Part shown: positions 24,182-35,767 of the stretch, one piece after another | Position numbering within the stretch: the stretch's first letter is position 1 | Layout: each line of letters starts with the position of its first letter | Assembly (NCBI GenBank): GCA_038049695.1 | Contig: CP142458.1 | Coordinates: 62,033,501 to 62,097,500 of the forward strand | Length of the DNA: 64,000 nucleotides | Origin: Cinnamomum chago | Taxonomy: Eukaryota; Streptophyta; Magnoliopsida; Laurales; Lauraceae | Direction of reading: 5' to 3' | The notes under the pieces: model-generated | What the model was told of the DNA's origin: nothing | The model's database searches: none | The model's input: only the letters and a program-made list of their open reading frames with translations | Position numbers and translations under genes: made by a program

Positions 24182-24819
24182 TTGGGATATTTATAGGAAA
24201 AACTCCTTTAAATAGGGTAACCACAGTTGAGGATTCTAAACTTTTATAATGACAGCAAGGACCTCCAGCTCAAATCATCTTTTTATTTTATTTTATTTTC
24301 GTTTTGTCATTTCTTTGTTGATGTCAACATAACCTTAATCCCAAGGTAAGGTTATTTTATGTTGATGTCGATAAATCTTCTGTAGACGTCAACAAATTCT
24401 ATGTATAAATGTTTAACCATTGCTGTGCACTGTGGTCACTTGATTGTGCCAACTGGGCGTTTTTGTCAACGTCAACAAATTCTATGTATAAATGCTTAAC
24501 ATGTACAGGGGTCACTTGATTGTGTTAATCGGACGTTTTTGTTGACGTCGATAAAAGTTTATGTTAATATCAACAAATATGACTCATAATAGAATAAGGG
24601 ACTTTAGTTTATGTCGATTTGGGTGCAAAGACCTAGGGAATATTATATATATATATCATGAATAGGGAATATAGTTATGTTGACATCAATAAAGAAAGGA
24701 AAATAGGGGAAAAATAGAGATAATTTGGGCTGGAGGTCCGTGACTGTTATTATAAAAGTTTAGGATCTTCAACTGTGGTTACCCTATTTAAGGAAATTTT
24801 TCTGGTAAATGTCCCAATC
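24182..24819. mobile_element. Long-TIR DNA element between units B and C
   Basis: Inverted ends of about 80 to 90 bases face each other: 24182-24270 (TTGGGATATTTATAGG ... AGGGTAACCACAGTTGAGG) and 24727-24819 (CAACTGTGGTTACCCT ... AATGTCCCAA). The middle holds GT(T/C)GA(C/T)GTC motifs and a two-copy repeat with AATTCTATGTATAAATG at about 88-base spacing. It has no coding capacity. A clear target duplication was not seen; long TIRs favour a Mutator-like origin. It sits exactly at the boundary between units. Confidence 0.75.
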
Positions 24820-24948
24820 TTAAAATTTAGTAAAGGAAAACTTTCACCCGTGCCCGGTGCCCATGTTTACGGACACGTGAACTGTCCTAGAGGCAAACCT
24901 ACCTCTAATTTTCACAAACTATGGATAACAAATGTTTCGGATGCCTGG

Positions 24949-26242
24949 AGGCGGACCTATGTATATGTACATGGGAGCTTCAGGCCCCCACAAACCTGAA
25001 AAAAAGCCCATTAGCTATTTGGGCTGATTGGTCCATCCCCCATGGAATTAAACCAGTCAACCCTGATGGAAAACAAGAACCACTCTCTCTCAACCCCCAA
25101 ATTAGCAACGAATAATTCCTTCTCGCTCCGGCATGCATCGTGGTCGCTCTCTCCTTCTTTGCATAACTTCTAAACAACTTTTAGGTGTTGCAGGGAGCTA
25201 TTTTGTTAGGTACTGCTTAGTATAAAAGTTTTTTTTTTTTATTTGTATTTTAAATGGGTTCTCTTGATTCCAAAAAGATTTTTAAGAGATGGGGAGTTTT
25301 TCAAAAAAACACAATACTTCTAAAAATCCTCATGATTGAAATGGATTCTATGGATGGAATTGGATTTGATTTCTTTCTTTTAAAAAAAAAGAAAAAGAAA
25401 ATATCCAGATTAGAGATGGGGAGACACGTGCATCTAATCCATCATTATTGTTTTTTAGATACCGATGCAAGTTATTGATTGTTCACTAATTTAATTTGAT
25501 TTTGATGCAATATTTGGTTGTTTGTGATTGTTATTTGCGTTATGGGTTTTAGGAAGGAGTTTTAGAATGGGTTTTAGAAAAGTAGTTTCGGTTTAGAATT
25601 GAAAAATAAATGAATAAAGATCGGAAGGTATTTTGGTTCAAAGTTTATTTTCAATCAATGTGCCCAAACAGCAACGGGTCAAATTCATGAAATCCTTTGT
25701 TAGTTATTCTTTTTAATAGACTGCATGTATTTATTTCTAATAGACTTTTCGAAGTTCCCAATCTCCAATTTTTCTACTAGACAAATTAGAAACTTGATTA
25801 AAGAAAATAATGAGAAAAGAGGTATATTGTGCTTTGGTACCTCTTGCAATAAAATTGTTACACATACAATTTGACTAAGAAATAAAAAAGTATCGAATAT
25901 CTTTTTATTCTGGACAGATGATAAAATAGAAGTTAATTATCAAATGGGGTTCCATCATCTATGAATTTTTCAACCTCTAAATTCATCTGACTTTTAATTA
26001 GAATGAAGCTTCCACTCTTCACTTTTTCATGATGCTAGACAAATCCAAGGTACCCTCATAATAACTCTTGTACCACATGTATGGACACAATTTAATTGTT
26101 TGCACATTGCTTTACCTTGAATACAAATGCACAATTGACTTATTTTCTCTTTTGCCATTGGTAGCGTGAACAATAAATTAACAATTGGCTTTTTTAGCTG
26201 TCCATCGTTAGCCCCCCTCAAATAAAAATTCTGGGTCCGCCA
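24949..26242. mobile_element. hAT-like element in unit C, non-autonomous
   Basis: Units A and C agree up to GGATGCC(T)GG and again from CCTGGTGCACATG. The 1294 bp between them start AGGCGGACC and end GGGTCCGCCA, a short imperfect inverted end. The flanks share TGCCTGG (24942-24948 and 26244-26250), which is 7 of 8 bases of a hAT-sized duplication. No transposase is recognisable inside. The end AGTGGCGGACCCAG (minus-strand reading) is a sequence type often seen at plant element ends; a similar AGTGGAGCCGAGATT appears near 47038. Confidence 0.7.
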
Positions 26243-26348
26243 CTGCCTGGTGCACATGCGTACTGTGCACAGTGAATATTGTCCAATCAGAATAGCTTGG
26301 AATTATTATTTTCCATATTTCTATAGTTTTGGTGCCCAAGGAATATCC

Positions 26349-26553
26349 AAAATTGGAATTGAGATCATCTAATGCTTTCCCCCACGGTGACCGTGAGTGG
26401 ACGAATCATAGTCCGCCACGTCACCGTGGGCAGCCCCTGCCCGAATGTATGTCAAGCTGCCCGCGTGCATGGCAGGCTACCAACGGTGATGTGGCAGGCC
26501 TTGATTCGTCCACTCACGGTCACCGTGGGGGAAATCCTCACAGGATCCGGACT
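26349..26553. mobile_element. Hairpin (foldback) element in unit C
   Basis: Inserted between GAATATCC and CCAAAGTTGTATC relative to the other units. It contains a perfect 33-base inverted repeat: 26376-26408 (starts TTTCCCCCACGGTGACCG) and 26502-26534. The pairing continues inward with mismatches (GCCACGTCACCGTGGGC against GCCACATCACCGTTGG), so nearly the whole 160 bases fold into one stem. It is far more GC-rich than its surroundings and codes for nothing. It is probably a MITE; family unknown. Confidence 0.8.
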
Positions 26554-28293
26554 CCCAAAGTTGTATCATACAAAATTGCGCAACATGCAATTGAGAATCC
26601 AACAACTTTGAAGACTTGAGGGTCTTGTGAAAGATGCAGAAGAATTCAAGCAATCATAATAATGCAGAGAATGTATATCTACTATCCTACTAGTCAATTT
26701 CTTCAAACATGAACTTGGCCTAGAACTAAACTATAGTCAAAACCAGCAGAAAGACACCAATTGAAACAGGTTACAGAAATATCATACAAGCAAACCTAGG
26801 GGCTAAAAACGTAAGACCAACCAGTATCCAATGATTATCATGCCTACCTATAAAGGCAATGTTCTTTGCTTTTCCCAGAAGCTACAGAACAGGTTATCGT
26901 CTACAACATGAAGAATCATTCATGCATCCAGATGGGCTTAACAATCTGATTAGTATCCTACAACAAGATGACTTAGGCGTAATTAACATTCAACAAGATC
27001 AAGTAACAAAGAATTGAACAAACAATAGCATGTGCATGATTTTCCAGGGGGAACTTCTCTGGAGCATGGTTCACTTTCTGCAAGCATGACCTGATGTTGA
27101 TGGGTACAATCAACAAAACCTCATGGATGGAAGGGCTGAAACTGATGCAGTTTTTGCTGCTGTCTGCTGACCATTGTTTATGTGAAAATTTTAAAAAGGC
27201 TACATTCCCATAAAATTCACTGTACTTCTACAAACAGAACTTCAATTTGTATACGATAAAAGAGTAAATGAAAAGAGAATAATTCAAAATCTAACATTCA
27301 AACTAACCATTATCTCTTCTAACAAACTATTCCCTATATCTATTCTTTGGGTCTCTCAACACCCTCCCATAAAAAATTGGCGATGAGATCATAGTGGTGA
27401 GGAAACATAAGAGATAGGGCCATGACCGGCTTGATTGCAAGATCTCTATGATACCATGCATAAATTTTAAAAAGACTTCAGTTCTATAAAATTCTACATA
27501 TTGTTGTTAAAACAAAAACTCTCTGATTTATACAAGAGAAGAGAATAATCGGAAAAAGAATAATTCAAACGTAAGCATAAAAAATACTCTTCAGACTTTT
27601 TCCTTTGTGTATGCATAGTTTCACCTTCAAAGACCCAAAGACCCAAAGTGACATTAAAGTGCAATTTCTGTAAATTTGATGAGATTACCAAAATTATGAG
27701 AAGAAACCAAAGTTTATCCATATTCTCACCTTCAAAGACCCTTAATGACATTAAAGTGCAAGATCTATAAATTTGATGAGATTACCATAATATGAGAAGA
27801 AGCCAGCAACCATTTGCACTGCATATAGGAGACTAATTAAAATTTCCCAGTTCCAGTGTATGATTACCATAAAATGATATTAAGAACATAGTGTTCGCAT
27901 TGCCAACAATTACCCGGGACGTCCAAATCACCATAAATGAGCAATTTAAAATTTTGAAAGATGCCCTTAAGTCATTTGCATTCCAAGAAGTTAGTGTCAA
28001 TGATGGTTTCCAAATTATCAGCACTCCCCATGTTCACCAAAATAACCAAACAGAAGTATTTGTTAGTGTTTCGTTGCAAATATATAACTAATTCAAGTAA
28101 ATGTAAAATTGAAAACTAAAGAATCTAGTAATTCTAGCAAATTAACTGTACATGAAGTTTACCACTCTCTGGAAAGAAGATTGATGATATGAACTGAAAT
28201 ATTGAGCAGCCATTAATTTGGTGAATCTAGCATGGGAACTGAGCAAACAGACTTCAACAGAACAAAGTAACAACCATTGACCAGAGTAAACTG

Positions 28294-28336
<43 letters not shown>
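28294..28336. repeat. GA microsatellite in unit C
   Basis: A (GA)n run of about 43 bases at the position matching the GA repeat in unit B. Confidence 0.95.
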
Positions 28337-28339
<3 letters not shown>

Positions 28340-28627
28340 AATTTTAATAGATTTTTTTGTCCCTGGGATTCTATAAAATATGGAAGATTTAAACTTCAAA
28401 ATTATGATTACATACATGAATTATGATTGCCATGAAAATGGCAATCCACCTAAAACCATTTCCACTACTATGAGTGGATGAATGCATGATAGAACTGAAA
28501 GTTTCTGAAGATCATTTGTTTTAACTTAAAAAGATCTGAAGAAAATCTAAAACACAGAAGATTTGATGAAAATATACAAATCAGACCACAATTGTGGTGA
28601 TACTAGAGCAAGTCAAACAAACAAAGA

Positions 28628-28835
28628 TAGAGGTTCTATCTCATTAACCCACTACTAAAAGTTCCCCCCGCAAAGTTGAAGCCAACAGCAAGTACTATTC
28701 ACTGATCTTACTCAGTCCTTCTCTTCCTTTATTTCCGTCAAGCAACGCAAGACGTCTCTCCACCAACTGCTATTTTGTCAGTCTCTTCTGTGGATGGTAC
28801 TCATTCCCTCGTTTGTGATGCCCCCATTACCTCAT
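28628..28835 (-). pseudogene. Terminal-exon remnant of zinc-finger copy C
   Basis: It matches the unit B remnant at 22146-22343 (same TCTTCTGTGGATGGTAC and AAAGTTGAAGCCAACAGC blocks on the plus strand). It differs by an inserted stretch near 28690-28745, which breaks the reading seen in B. It lies downstream of the coding region of copy C and is probably not translated. Confidence 0.45.
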
Positions 28836-29266
28836 CTTACTTTCCAATGCTCTGCTTCCCCTCTACCACTTTCAGTACCTTCCCACTGACAAGATTAAGA
28901 TGGCTTGTGCTCTCCCTCCTTAATAGTTTGAGAAAGGGTCGCTCTCAAATTATTGTACACAAAAAGGAAGCAATGTAATTCCAATATTGAATTAGGGCTG
29001 TTGGATGTAAAATGCAAGAAGGGCAATGCAAAATCTAATGGATTGGATTATTGTACTTACATTACATGATACTTCAAATAAAAAGCTACAACCCATTGGG
29101 CTAATAAGTCCCACCACCTACACATTTTAAGACCTAAACAACAAACAAACAACCCATATACCCATATATGTTGCTTTGTAACCATGAAAATTATAACCCA
29201 CACCTATTCATATCTCAGAAAGTCGAAGGCCATATATATACTTAACAAAAGCCCAATATTTCTGCA

Positions 29267-29891
29267 TCAGTATTTCTTAACACAACCTTGGGGCTTCCCC
29301 TTGGATGCCACAATGACTTTGTTATTGCCACCAGACTTATTTGGTTTTAGTGCCCTCACTGCAGTTCCTGATGACACCACCACCTCATTCTTGTCCTGCT
29401 TAACCTTCACCACCACTCTCACCTTCACATCAGCTCTACTTTCCCCATTCCCCACAGTGTTTTGCGATTTATTCTGCTGCCCGACTTGCTTTGCTGGCTT
29501 TGTAGGCTTGTAAGCCTTCTTAGGAGTTGGAGAGGAGGAAGTAGAAGCCCCCCCTTTAGCTTTGTGCTTTGTGCAATCTTGGAGAGAGAATCGCACGGCC
29601 TGTCTTCGCAGCTCCACCTCCCTCTCATACGTAAGATTCCTCCCGACATCCACTTTGACCTCGCGCTTTCGCAGCAGGAACTCGGAAGCTATCGAGACAA
29701 AGAAGAAGCAGGAAAAGTGATGAAAGCATAGAGAAATCAGTATCTGATCTTTACAGTGAAGAAATTAAAGAAAGAGAAATGAAAGAATGAGAGAGACCTC
29801 GTATAGCTTGAGCGGGGAAACGGGCATATGTGGGAAAAGGCGCAAGAGAGGAAGAAGCGCGATCTTCTCTTGCTCTGAACTTGAATTCCAT
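29267..29891 (-). CDS. Zinc-finger-family protein, copy C (short, fingerless)
   Basis: The two-exon model (29798-29891 and 29267-29688) encodes about 171 residues. Exon 1 encodes 31 residues starting MEFKFRAREDRASSSLAPF. Copies A and B have AGYS...ASEILLRK at the start of exon 2; here a deletion of about 150 bases joins TCTCGAT directly to AGCTTCCGAG. This creates a new AG acceptor that keeps the frame: the junction reads ASEFLLRKREV. The helix follows (NLTYEREVELRRQ), then a basic linker and a Lys/Val-rich tail ending CVKKY. There is no Cys/His finger. It may be a decaying copy that is still open by chance, or a functional short form; the sequence alone does not decide. Confidence 0.5.
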
Positions 29892-30390
29892 GAGATCTGA
29901 AATGGTGAGAGAAGTCGAGAAATACAATCTGGAAATGAAGGTAGGCGAGGAGTTGCCGAAAAGTGAGATGGAGTTGACGAAAGTAGAGAGTATTTGTACA
30001 AGACCAGGCTGCTTGCTAACGAAGGAAACGATATTCATTGGCTCGTACCTTCTGCTTTTTCGAGGAAACCACAATGAACAAAAAAACAAATGGGAAAATT
30101 TGAAAATGGATTTCAAGTTTTGCTCAAATGAGGACAAAAAACCCTTACATTTGAAGCAGGGCTAAAGTTATCCAAAGCAAGGACTAAATTGGGGATTAAA
30201 TCTGGTTTTTAATGCATCGGAACTTTTGGATAATTGAGATCCATTTACATCACTAATTTTATCACAAGAAGTTTAATTAGTATAAAACCATGGAACTTTG
30301 ATGACCCAAAACTAAGGACAATGATCATTTAATTGACTTGATATTAAATATTTCCCTTGTCCACATCCAAGCCTTTTATCGCCATGCATC
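29892..30390 (-). promoter_or_regulatory. Upstream region of zinc-finger copy C
   Basis: The part up to about 30110 matches the leaders of the other copies (CATTGGCTCGTACCTTCTGC). From about 30110 to 30390 the sequence is no longer unit-like and shows nothing recognisable before the hAT-like element at 30391. Confidence 0.4.
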
Positions 30391-30776
30391 TAGGATTGTA
30401 AACAGGTCGGTTCCGGTTCGGATCTGGGTCTGGGTTCATGGTGGACCTGAAACGAGAACCGTTAAGGAGAAGGTGGAATCAGATCCAAAATTGGAATCGT
30501 TTTGGAACCAGTTTCTTGGCACCAGAACTAGAATCATATATGGGACAGGTCTGAATCAAAGCCCGGATCTAGGTAGAGAATGATATTAAAAAAAAATGGT
30601 TTTTAGGAGGGATTTTAAAAAATTGAAGTAATATGTCGGGTCCACGGATCCGAACCAAGGTGGAACTGAACCCAAACCTATTTACTTATTGGGGCTTAAA
30701 TAGTGACCCAGACCTGAATTTTAATGGGTTGGAACCTTCTAGTAATCGGAGAATCGGGGACCCATTGATATCCCCA
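30391..30776. mobile_element. hAT-like MITE between units C and D
   Basis: The 386-bp element starts TAGGATTGTAAACAGGTCGG and ends CCCATTGATATCCCCA, a degenerate inverted pair. It is flanked by an exact 8-bp duplication CATGCATC (30383-30390 and 30777-30784). The interior repeats GGTTCGG and GGGTC motifs. It has no coding capacity. Confidence 0.85.
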
Positions 30777-30807
30777 CATGCATCCCTTGATCATCATGCA
30801 TTCCAAG

Positions 30808-32149
30808 TAGGCCTGTCAATTTGGCCCTGATGCAAGGGGGCCGGCCCGGCCCTCAAAAGCCTATAAAATGACAGCTTGGACAATTTTTTGCAAGCCCTGA
30901 GATTGGAGGGCCGGGCTTGGACAGTTCTAGCACGACCCAGCCCTGGCTCTGGCCCTCCTACTTTTATTTATTTTATCATAGTCACCTAGTAGTAATATGG
31001 GATATGAAGGCAATTTCATACTCACCTACACATACATACATAGTTGGTTCATTTCATCTATATTTAACTATTTTAATTATGTATTATACTTAATACATAA
31101 GCAATAAGTGTTGCACGGTTGCTTCTAGTCCCTAACTTTTAGATTTATTGCTTCTTATTTAGGCCATTTTAATTATTTATATAAATCTTTGTTAGTGCAA
31201 AAGGGGGTGAACTCCTTCCTATTAATAGTGATACACTTTTTCCTGTATAGATTTGCTTGGATGTTAACAAATTCATAAAGATTTGCTTGGATGTTAACAA
31301 ATTCATAAAGACAGTTTGTATGTATATGGAACTTTAAGGATATGGGGTGAACCAAATATTCTTTTAAGGATATGGGGTAAACCAAATATTTTTTTAATTA
31401 GATCATTATAATTCTCAATTCTCAAAAGTCTAAACTAATAGTATTTTTTATTGCATTTATTTTTATGACATAAATCCAAGAATGCGTAATAGTTAGATCA
31501 GTATTTAATTAAAAATAATGTCAATTGATAAAAGGTATGTGAGTGTAAATGGTTTAAAACTTTCAAATATAAGATACTGCTGTAATGATTTCATACATGA
31601 AAATTCATATGAAAGTCATATGAAATGTGCGAAATCGATTATACTCTTTAACCATTTTCCTACTTCATACATGGAAATTCATATGAAAGTCATATGAAAG
31701 GTGCGAAATAGATTATACTCTTCAACCATTTTCCTACTTTAACAAAATAAATAAAATCATATGTGTAGAAACCAACTCACCAAAGCATGTATGATTTTAT
31801 TCGATACAAGAAAGTTTTTAGAGATAACTTATATTCTCCCGATGTTTTCTTAATGGTTCCTTTGCAATTGAGGTTAAACAAGTTAACGATGTTTTCTTAA
31901 TGGCTCCTTTGCAATTAAGGTTAGACAAGACGACGCTCAATCACACTCAGATTTTGGTAACAATGTTAAAAAAAACATAGATTTTTTTTTTTTTTAGGCC
32001 CCGAGCCCTACCCTGAGCCCGGCCTTGGAGGGTAAGGTAAGGGCTAAATAGTGCAGGCCCTCCGAGGCCTTTGGCCAGCTCAGGCCCAGCCCTACGTATA
32101 TTGAGGGTAGAGCTAGGACAACCCCAGGCCCGGCCGTTTGACAGCCCTA
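30808..32149. mobile_element. hAT-like element between units C and D
   Basis: The 1342-bp element starts TAGGCCTGTCAATTTGGCCC and ends GGCCGTTTGACAGCCCTA, an imperfect inverted end of about 19 bases. It is flanked by ATTCCAAG / ATTCCAGG (7 of 8 identical). GGGCCGGGC-rich subterminal regions enclose an AT-rich middle. No transposase is recognisable. Several short tandem duplications lie inside. Confidence 0.85.
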
Positions 32150-32291
32150 ATTCCAGGTGTGCCCCACTTGAGTTGGAGAGATTTTCTAAGTTTAGGCAAA
32201 CGCTATTTTCATCATTTGTCCATAAAAACTAACAATTAAACAAAAGGTATTTTCATCATTTGTCCATAAAAACTTACAATTAAATGAAAGG
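31249..32291. repeat. Cluster of five short tandem duplications
   Basis: Five separate two-copy repeats lie within 1.05 kb: about 31249-31308 (period 30), 31336-31395 (period 30), 31591-31738 (period 74), 31841-31934 (period 47) and 32204-32291 (period 44). The copies are nearly identical. Four are inside the hAT-like element and one is just outside it. Confidence 0.85.
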
Positions 32292-32429
32292 TACCTTCAT
32301 ATTTAGTAAAAATACATAATACAATGGCCTTCTTGAGGTTGTTTGAAAGTAAAGGGAGCTTTCTGTAGAACCTCTTAATCATTCAGCTATCTGAGAGTAA
32401 TTAGATCCGATCTATATTGAGATGTAATT

Positions 32430-34460
32430 GGATCCCCTCATAATAAGGGCTTAGGAAACCTTTTTCTACTATTTCAACCCCGGACCTTTGGGTTAAGGAC
32501 CTCTGGGACCATGAGAAAAGATGGGATAAAAGACTTATCAGAAGTACTTTCTCAGACACAAAGATTTATATAACAAATAATGATAGAGCTGGTAGCAGAG
32601 TGTGGCCCTCCACAAGAAATGGAGAGTTATCTATTAAATCTGCTTTCAAGATCCTTACTACTTCTAATAATAGAAATCAAGCTTCTTCCATTAAATGAAA
32701 GTCCCTTTGCCGTGTATGTCTCCCACAAAGAGTTCTACTTTTTTGGGTGAAAATTCCTTTGAAGGGCAGTCCAGGTACGCAAATTCTTGTTTGATAAGTC
32801 CATTGGTAGCAAGCCTCCAATCCAATATGTGAATTCCATGAGGAATCTATCAAGCATGCGCTTTTCCAATGTAACCATGCTAGAGCCACATGGTTTGGAT
32901 CGAACCTAGGATTTTGTACTCAGGATGCTCTCATTCTAGATATCCTAGTTTGGTGGCAGAACTTTTGTAATCTGTTTGAGGAGGAAAGGAAAGAGGATCC
33001 CTACCAATCCGAATCATGGGCTCTAGCGTTATGGCTGTGGGCCTTGTGGAAAGCAAGAAACGATTTTATTTTCAAAAGAGGAGTGATTAATCCTTCCAAA
33101 ACAATTAACATGGCCAAAAGCATAATTATTGGCCATAATGCTCATGCAAAGAATGGGTATAAGGCTAAATCCTCGAACCTTGACTTCAAATCCCCATTTG
33201 CTAAGGATATTGCTATTGTTATCATGGATGCCGCATTTAGAAGCTCTGATGGTAGATCAGGCTTCGGATTTGCTATCAAGCTTAATGATAAATTTATTTT
33301 TGCAGGATCCCAGGAAGGCCCAATCGTTCCTTCCGCAAAAGAAGGTGAAGTGAGAGTTATTCTAGCGACGCTGATCAAGCTAAAGCGAGCTGGAGATTTC
33401 CAAGTTCCATCTCTTTTCAAATGCGCTTGAAGTGGTGCTGGGTATTAATGGACAATTTGATTGGTCCATAGAGCCCATTTTGCGGGACATCAAGACTCTG
33501 TCTAAGTGCTTTGATTTTTATTCCCCATGGTGATTGAACATGCCCTTTTTTTTTTTTTTTTGAAAAAATAAGTGTATATTTCCAAGTGAGATGTATAGAG
33601 TAGAATGAATAGCAAAACAGCTGGAGGGAACCTCCACCTCAGTTGGGCTTCTCCCAACCAAGGAACACAACCAAGGTGGAACTAGCTGCCAAAATAAGGA
33701 AAACTAGGAGAGTCTAAACCCACAAGCTTGGTCAGCTCAAAGCCACCCAAAACCCCACAACCCCGGAAATCCAAAAGACATAGGAGAAACTACAAAAGAA
33801 GCATAAAGATTGCAACAGCTACATTGTATTAACCTCCACTGCCTTCTGATTTCTGAGACGCGCAACATTGGGTTCGATCTCTAAATTGGATGGAGAATAG
33901 AAATCATGAAAGTACTCACTAGATCGTGGCTATACTTCTTGCTTCATATCTTCGCTTCCAAGCTAAACATCCTCAGTATATCATGGCTGCGTAGAGCTTA
34001 TAGCAGTCGGTCGTATTGCTAAGCTTCCCAAAATCCCTACTAGCTTCATTTTTGTGAGTGGCAGCAGCTTGGATATCATCTTCTTGAACAAGTGTTTCGA
34101 TCTAGTTAGAAATGCCATGGATTTTGAGGAAACCAATAGAGAAACCTTTTCTTGAAATGAAAAGATTCCATTCACATGAAGCATCAATCTGATGGATAGT
34201 GCAGTGATTCCCTGCCAGAGGGAGACCCCATTCAGCTGTGAGTCTCTGCAACCTCAAGATTAAGGTAGGTGGCTCTCCTTCTGATCTAGTACAACAATTC
34301 TCTTAAAGAGTGACCAGCCATGGACAATTGAACATGCTTTGCTACACTATAATTTTGCTCGAGAAATCCGATTTGGCTTAAAGCTTGGAATATAGACTGC
34401 TTATGATCAGGTAGAATTTGGTAAGTCCCATAAAAGCGGACGTGCATTTGATTGGATCAG
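32430..34460 (+). mobile_element. L1-type LINE, 3' fragment of ORF2, decayed
   Basis: The plus strand encodes an ORF2 end: a zf-RVT-like region near 32490-32890 (IPLKGSPGTQILV, HALFQCNHARATWF), then RARNDF-type tail sequence (ALWKARNDFIFKRG near 33035) and an RNase H-like region near 33215-33420 (IVIMDAAFRSSDG; AKEGEVR, where the family usually has an A-E pair). It contains stops and at least one frameshift between 32690 and 33420. The RNase H region is interrupted by another LINE (33544-34326) and resumes after 34337. The 3' end is uncertain; no clear poly(A) tail was found. Confidence 0.75.
33544..34326 (-). mobile_element. 5'-truncated LINE inserted in another LINE
   Basis: Read on the minus strand, the segment ends in a poly(A) of about 18 (plus-strand T run 33546-33562) and has a typical plant LINE 3' region (TGGTTGGGAGAAGCCC near 33650). 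It is flanked by an 11-bp duplication ATTGAACATGC (33533-33543 and 34327-34337). The interrupted LINE continues on both sides. No intact coding region remains; the 68-codon open stretch near 33981-34187 is not recognisable. Confidence 0.85.
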
Positions 34461-35127
34461 ATTTTCAATAGGTGTGCCCACCGTCCGGAAGTTTGTTGGA
34501 AAGCGAGTGAAAAGAAAATACAATTTTCGGAAAGAAAGTAAAAATGAAAAAAGAAAAAGAAAATGACAACTCATTTCGCGAAAAAAAAAAAGAAAAAGAA
34601 TAACAAAGTACCTATCCTAAACAAAAGGGGACTTTCCATGTGTAAATTTCATTTTCATATGATCTCCTGTGTGGAAGGCAAACGAGCCCCTTAATAATCT
34701 TTCAATGAGCTCATTTAATTATGAATTCCTATATATTCAATAAATAAATAAAAACATACCCAAAATAAATAACCGACCAAAACACCATACCCTACTAATG
34801 GCACTAATCCAAACAAGAAAACAAAAACTCCCCATTGCATTAAATACATTAGAGGCAGGTATCTCCTACAGGCTCTAAATTGGGTCAGCCAAAGCACGGA
34901 TGATAACCATTCCTATTAAATGGGCAGCAGGCACAGAAAAATGCTTAGAAAGCCGTCCAAACTCAAACTTTGCTTGGCCCTATATATCAAGTGGGCCAAG
35001 ACTCAGAAGTCATTTTGAGTCTTTGTTTACATCCAATATCAACCACCATCTCCAACAAGTAATTCTGCATGTATGCTTCCCCCATGGAAGCTGAGCTTTC
35101 TTTGTTCTTCTTGTTTCTTTTAATTAG
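34461..35127. other. Intergenic, nothing recognisable
   Basis: AT-rich sequence with A/G-rich low-complexity stretches (near 34500-34610). I see no gene, terminal repeats or paired flanks. Confidence 0.6.
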
Positions 35128-35767
35128 TATAACCTGGAAATATTCATTTCCATGTTTCTACAATTTGGGCGATTGATCAAGGAATATCTAAAGATCTATC
35201 ACAAAAGAATACACAACATGCAACTAAAAATCCAATAGCATAGAAGACTTTGGAGTCAAAAACAGCATTGATTGTGAAAGATGTAGAGGAATTCAAGCAT
35301 TAGTAATAATCGAGAGGATGTATAACTACTATCCACTATTCAGTCTCTTCAAACATAAACTTGTACTAATACCATAGGCTAGTGAAAAACAATAACAATG
35401 CACACCAAATGAAACAGGTTAAAAAGGAAATAAAAAAAAAAAAAGAAGAAAGAAAGAAAAGAAAGAAACAGGTTACAACTTACAACAGAGAGATCATATA
35501 AGGAAGCACACCTATGTGCTAAAGAAGAATGCCTAACCATAAAAACCAGAACTAAGTACAGGATAACTAGTATACCTGCTCAACAATAAGTATGTCCCAG
35601 CAACTACGAAACAGATTCATCATTCAACTGCTAGGATCTTCTCTCTTTTTCTTCTTTTTTTTTTTTTTTTTTTGATCTTATGGGAACCACGGGTGCGCGC
35701 ACATATTGATCATTTTTTTTCAACTGCTAGGATCATTCATGCGGCCAGATATGGCTTAATCATGTAA

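Larger units (their letters stand above)
24820..30200. repeat. Tandem unit C of the zinc-finger cluster
   Basis: The unit opens with TTTAGTAAAGGAAAACTTTCACC, as unit A does near 2597, and carries the same order of blocks through to an upstream leader near 30060. It is lengthened by two insertions (24949-26242 and 26349-26553). Non-coding unit sequence from 26554 to 28600 holds no gene that I can see. Confidence 0.7.

Noticed and set aside
31249-32291. CRISPR-like repeat array
   Set aside because: The repeats are two-copy tandem duplications of differing length without spacers, in a plant nuclear context.
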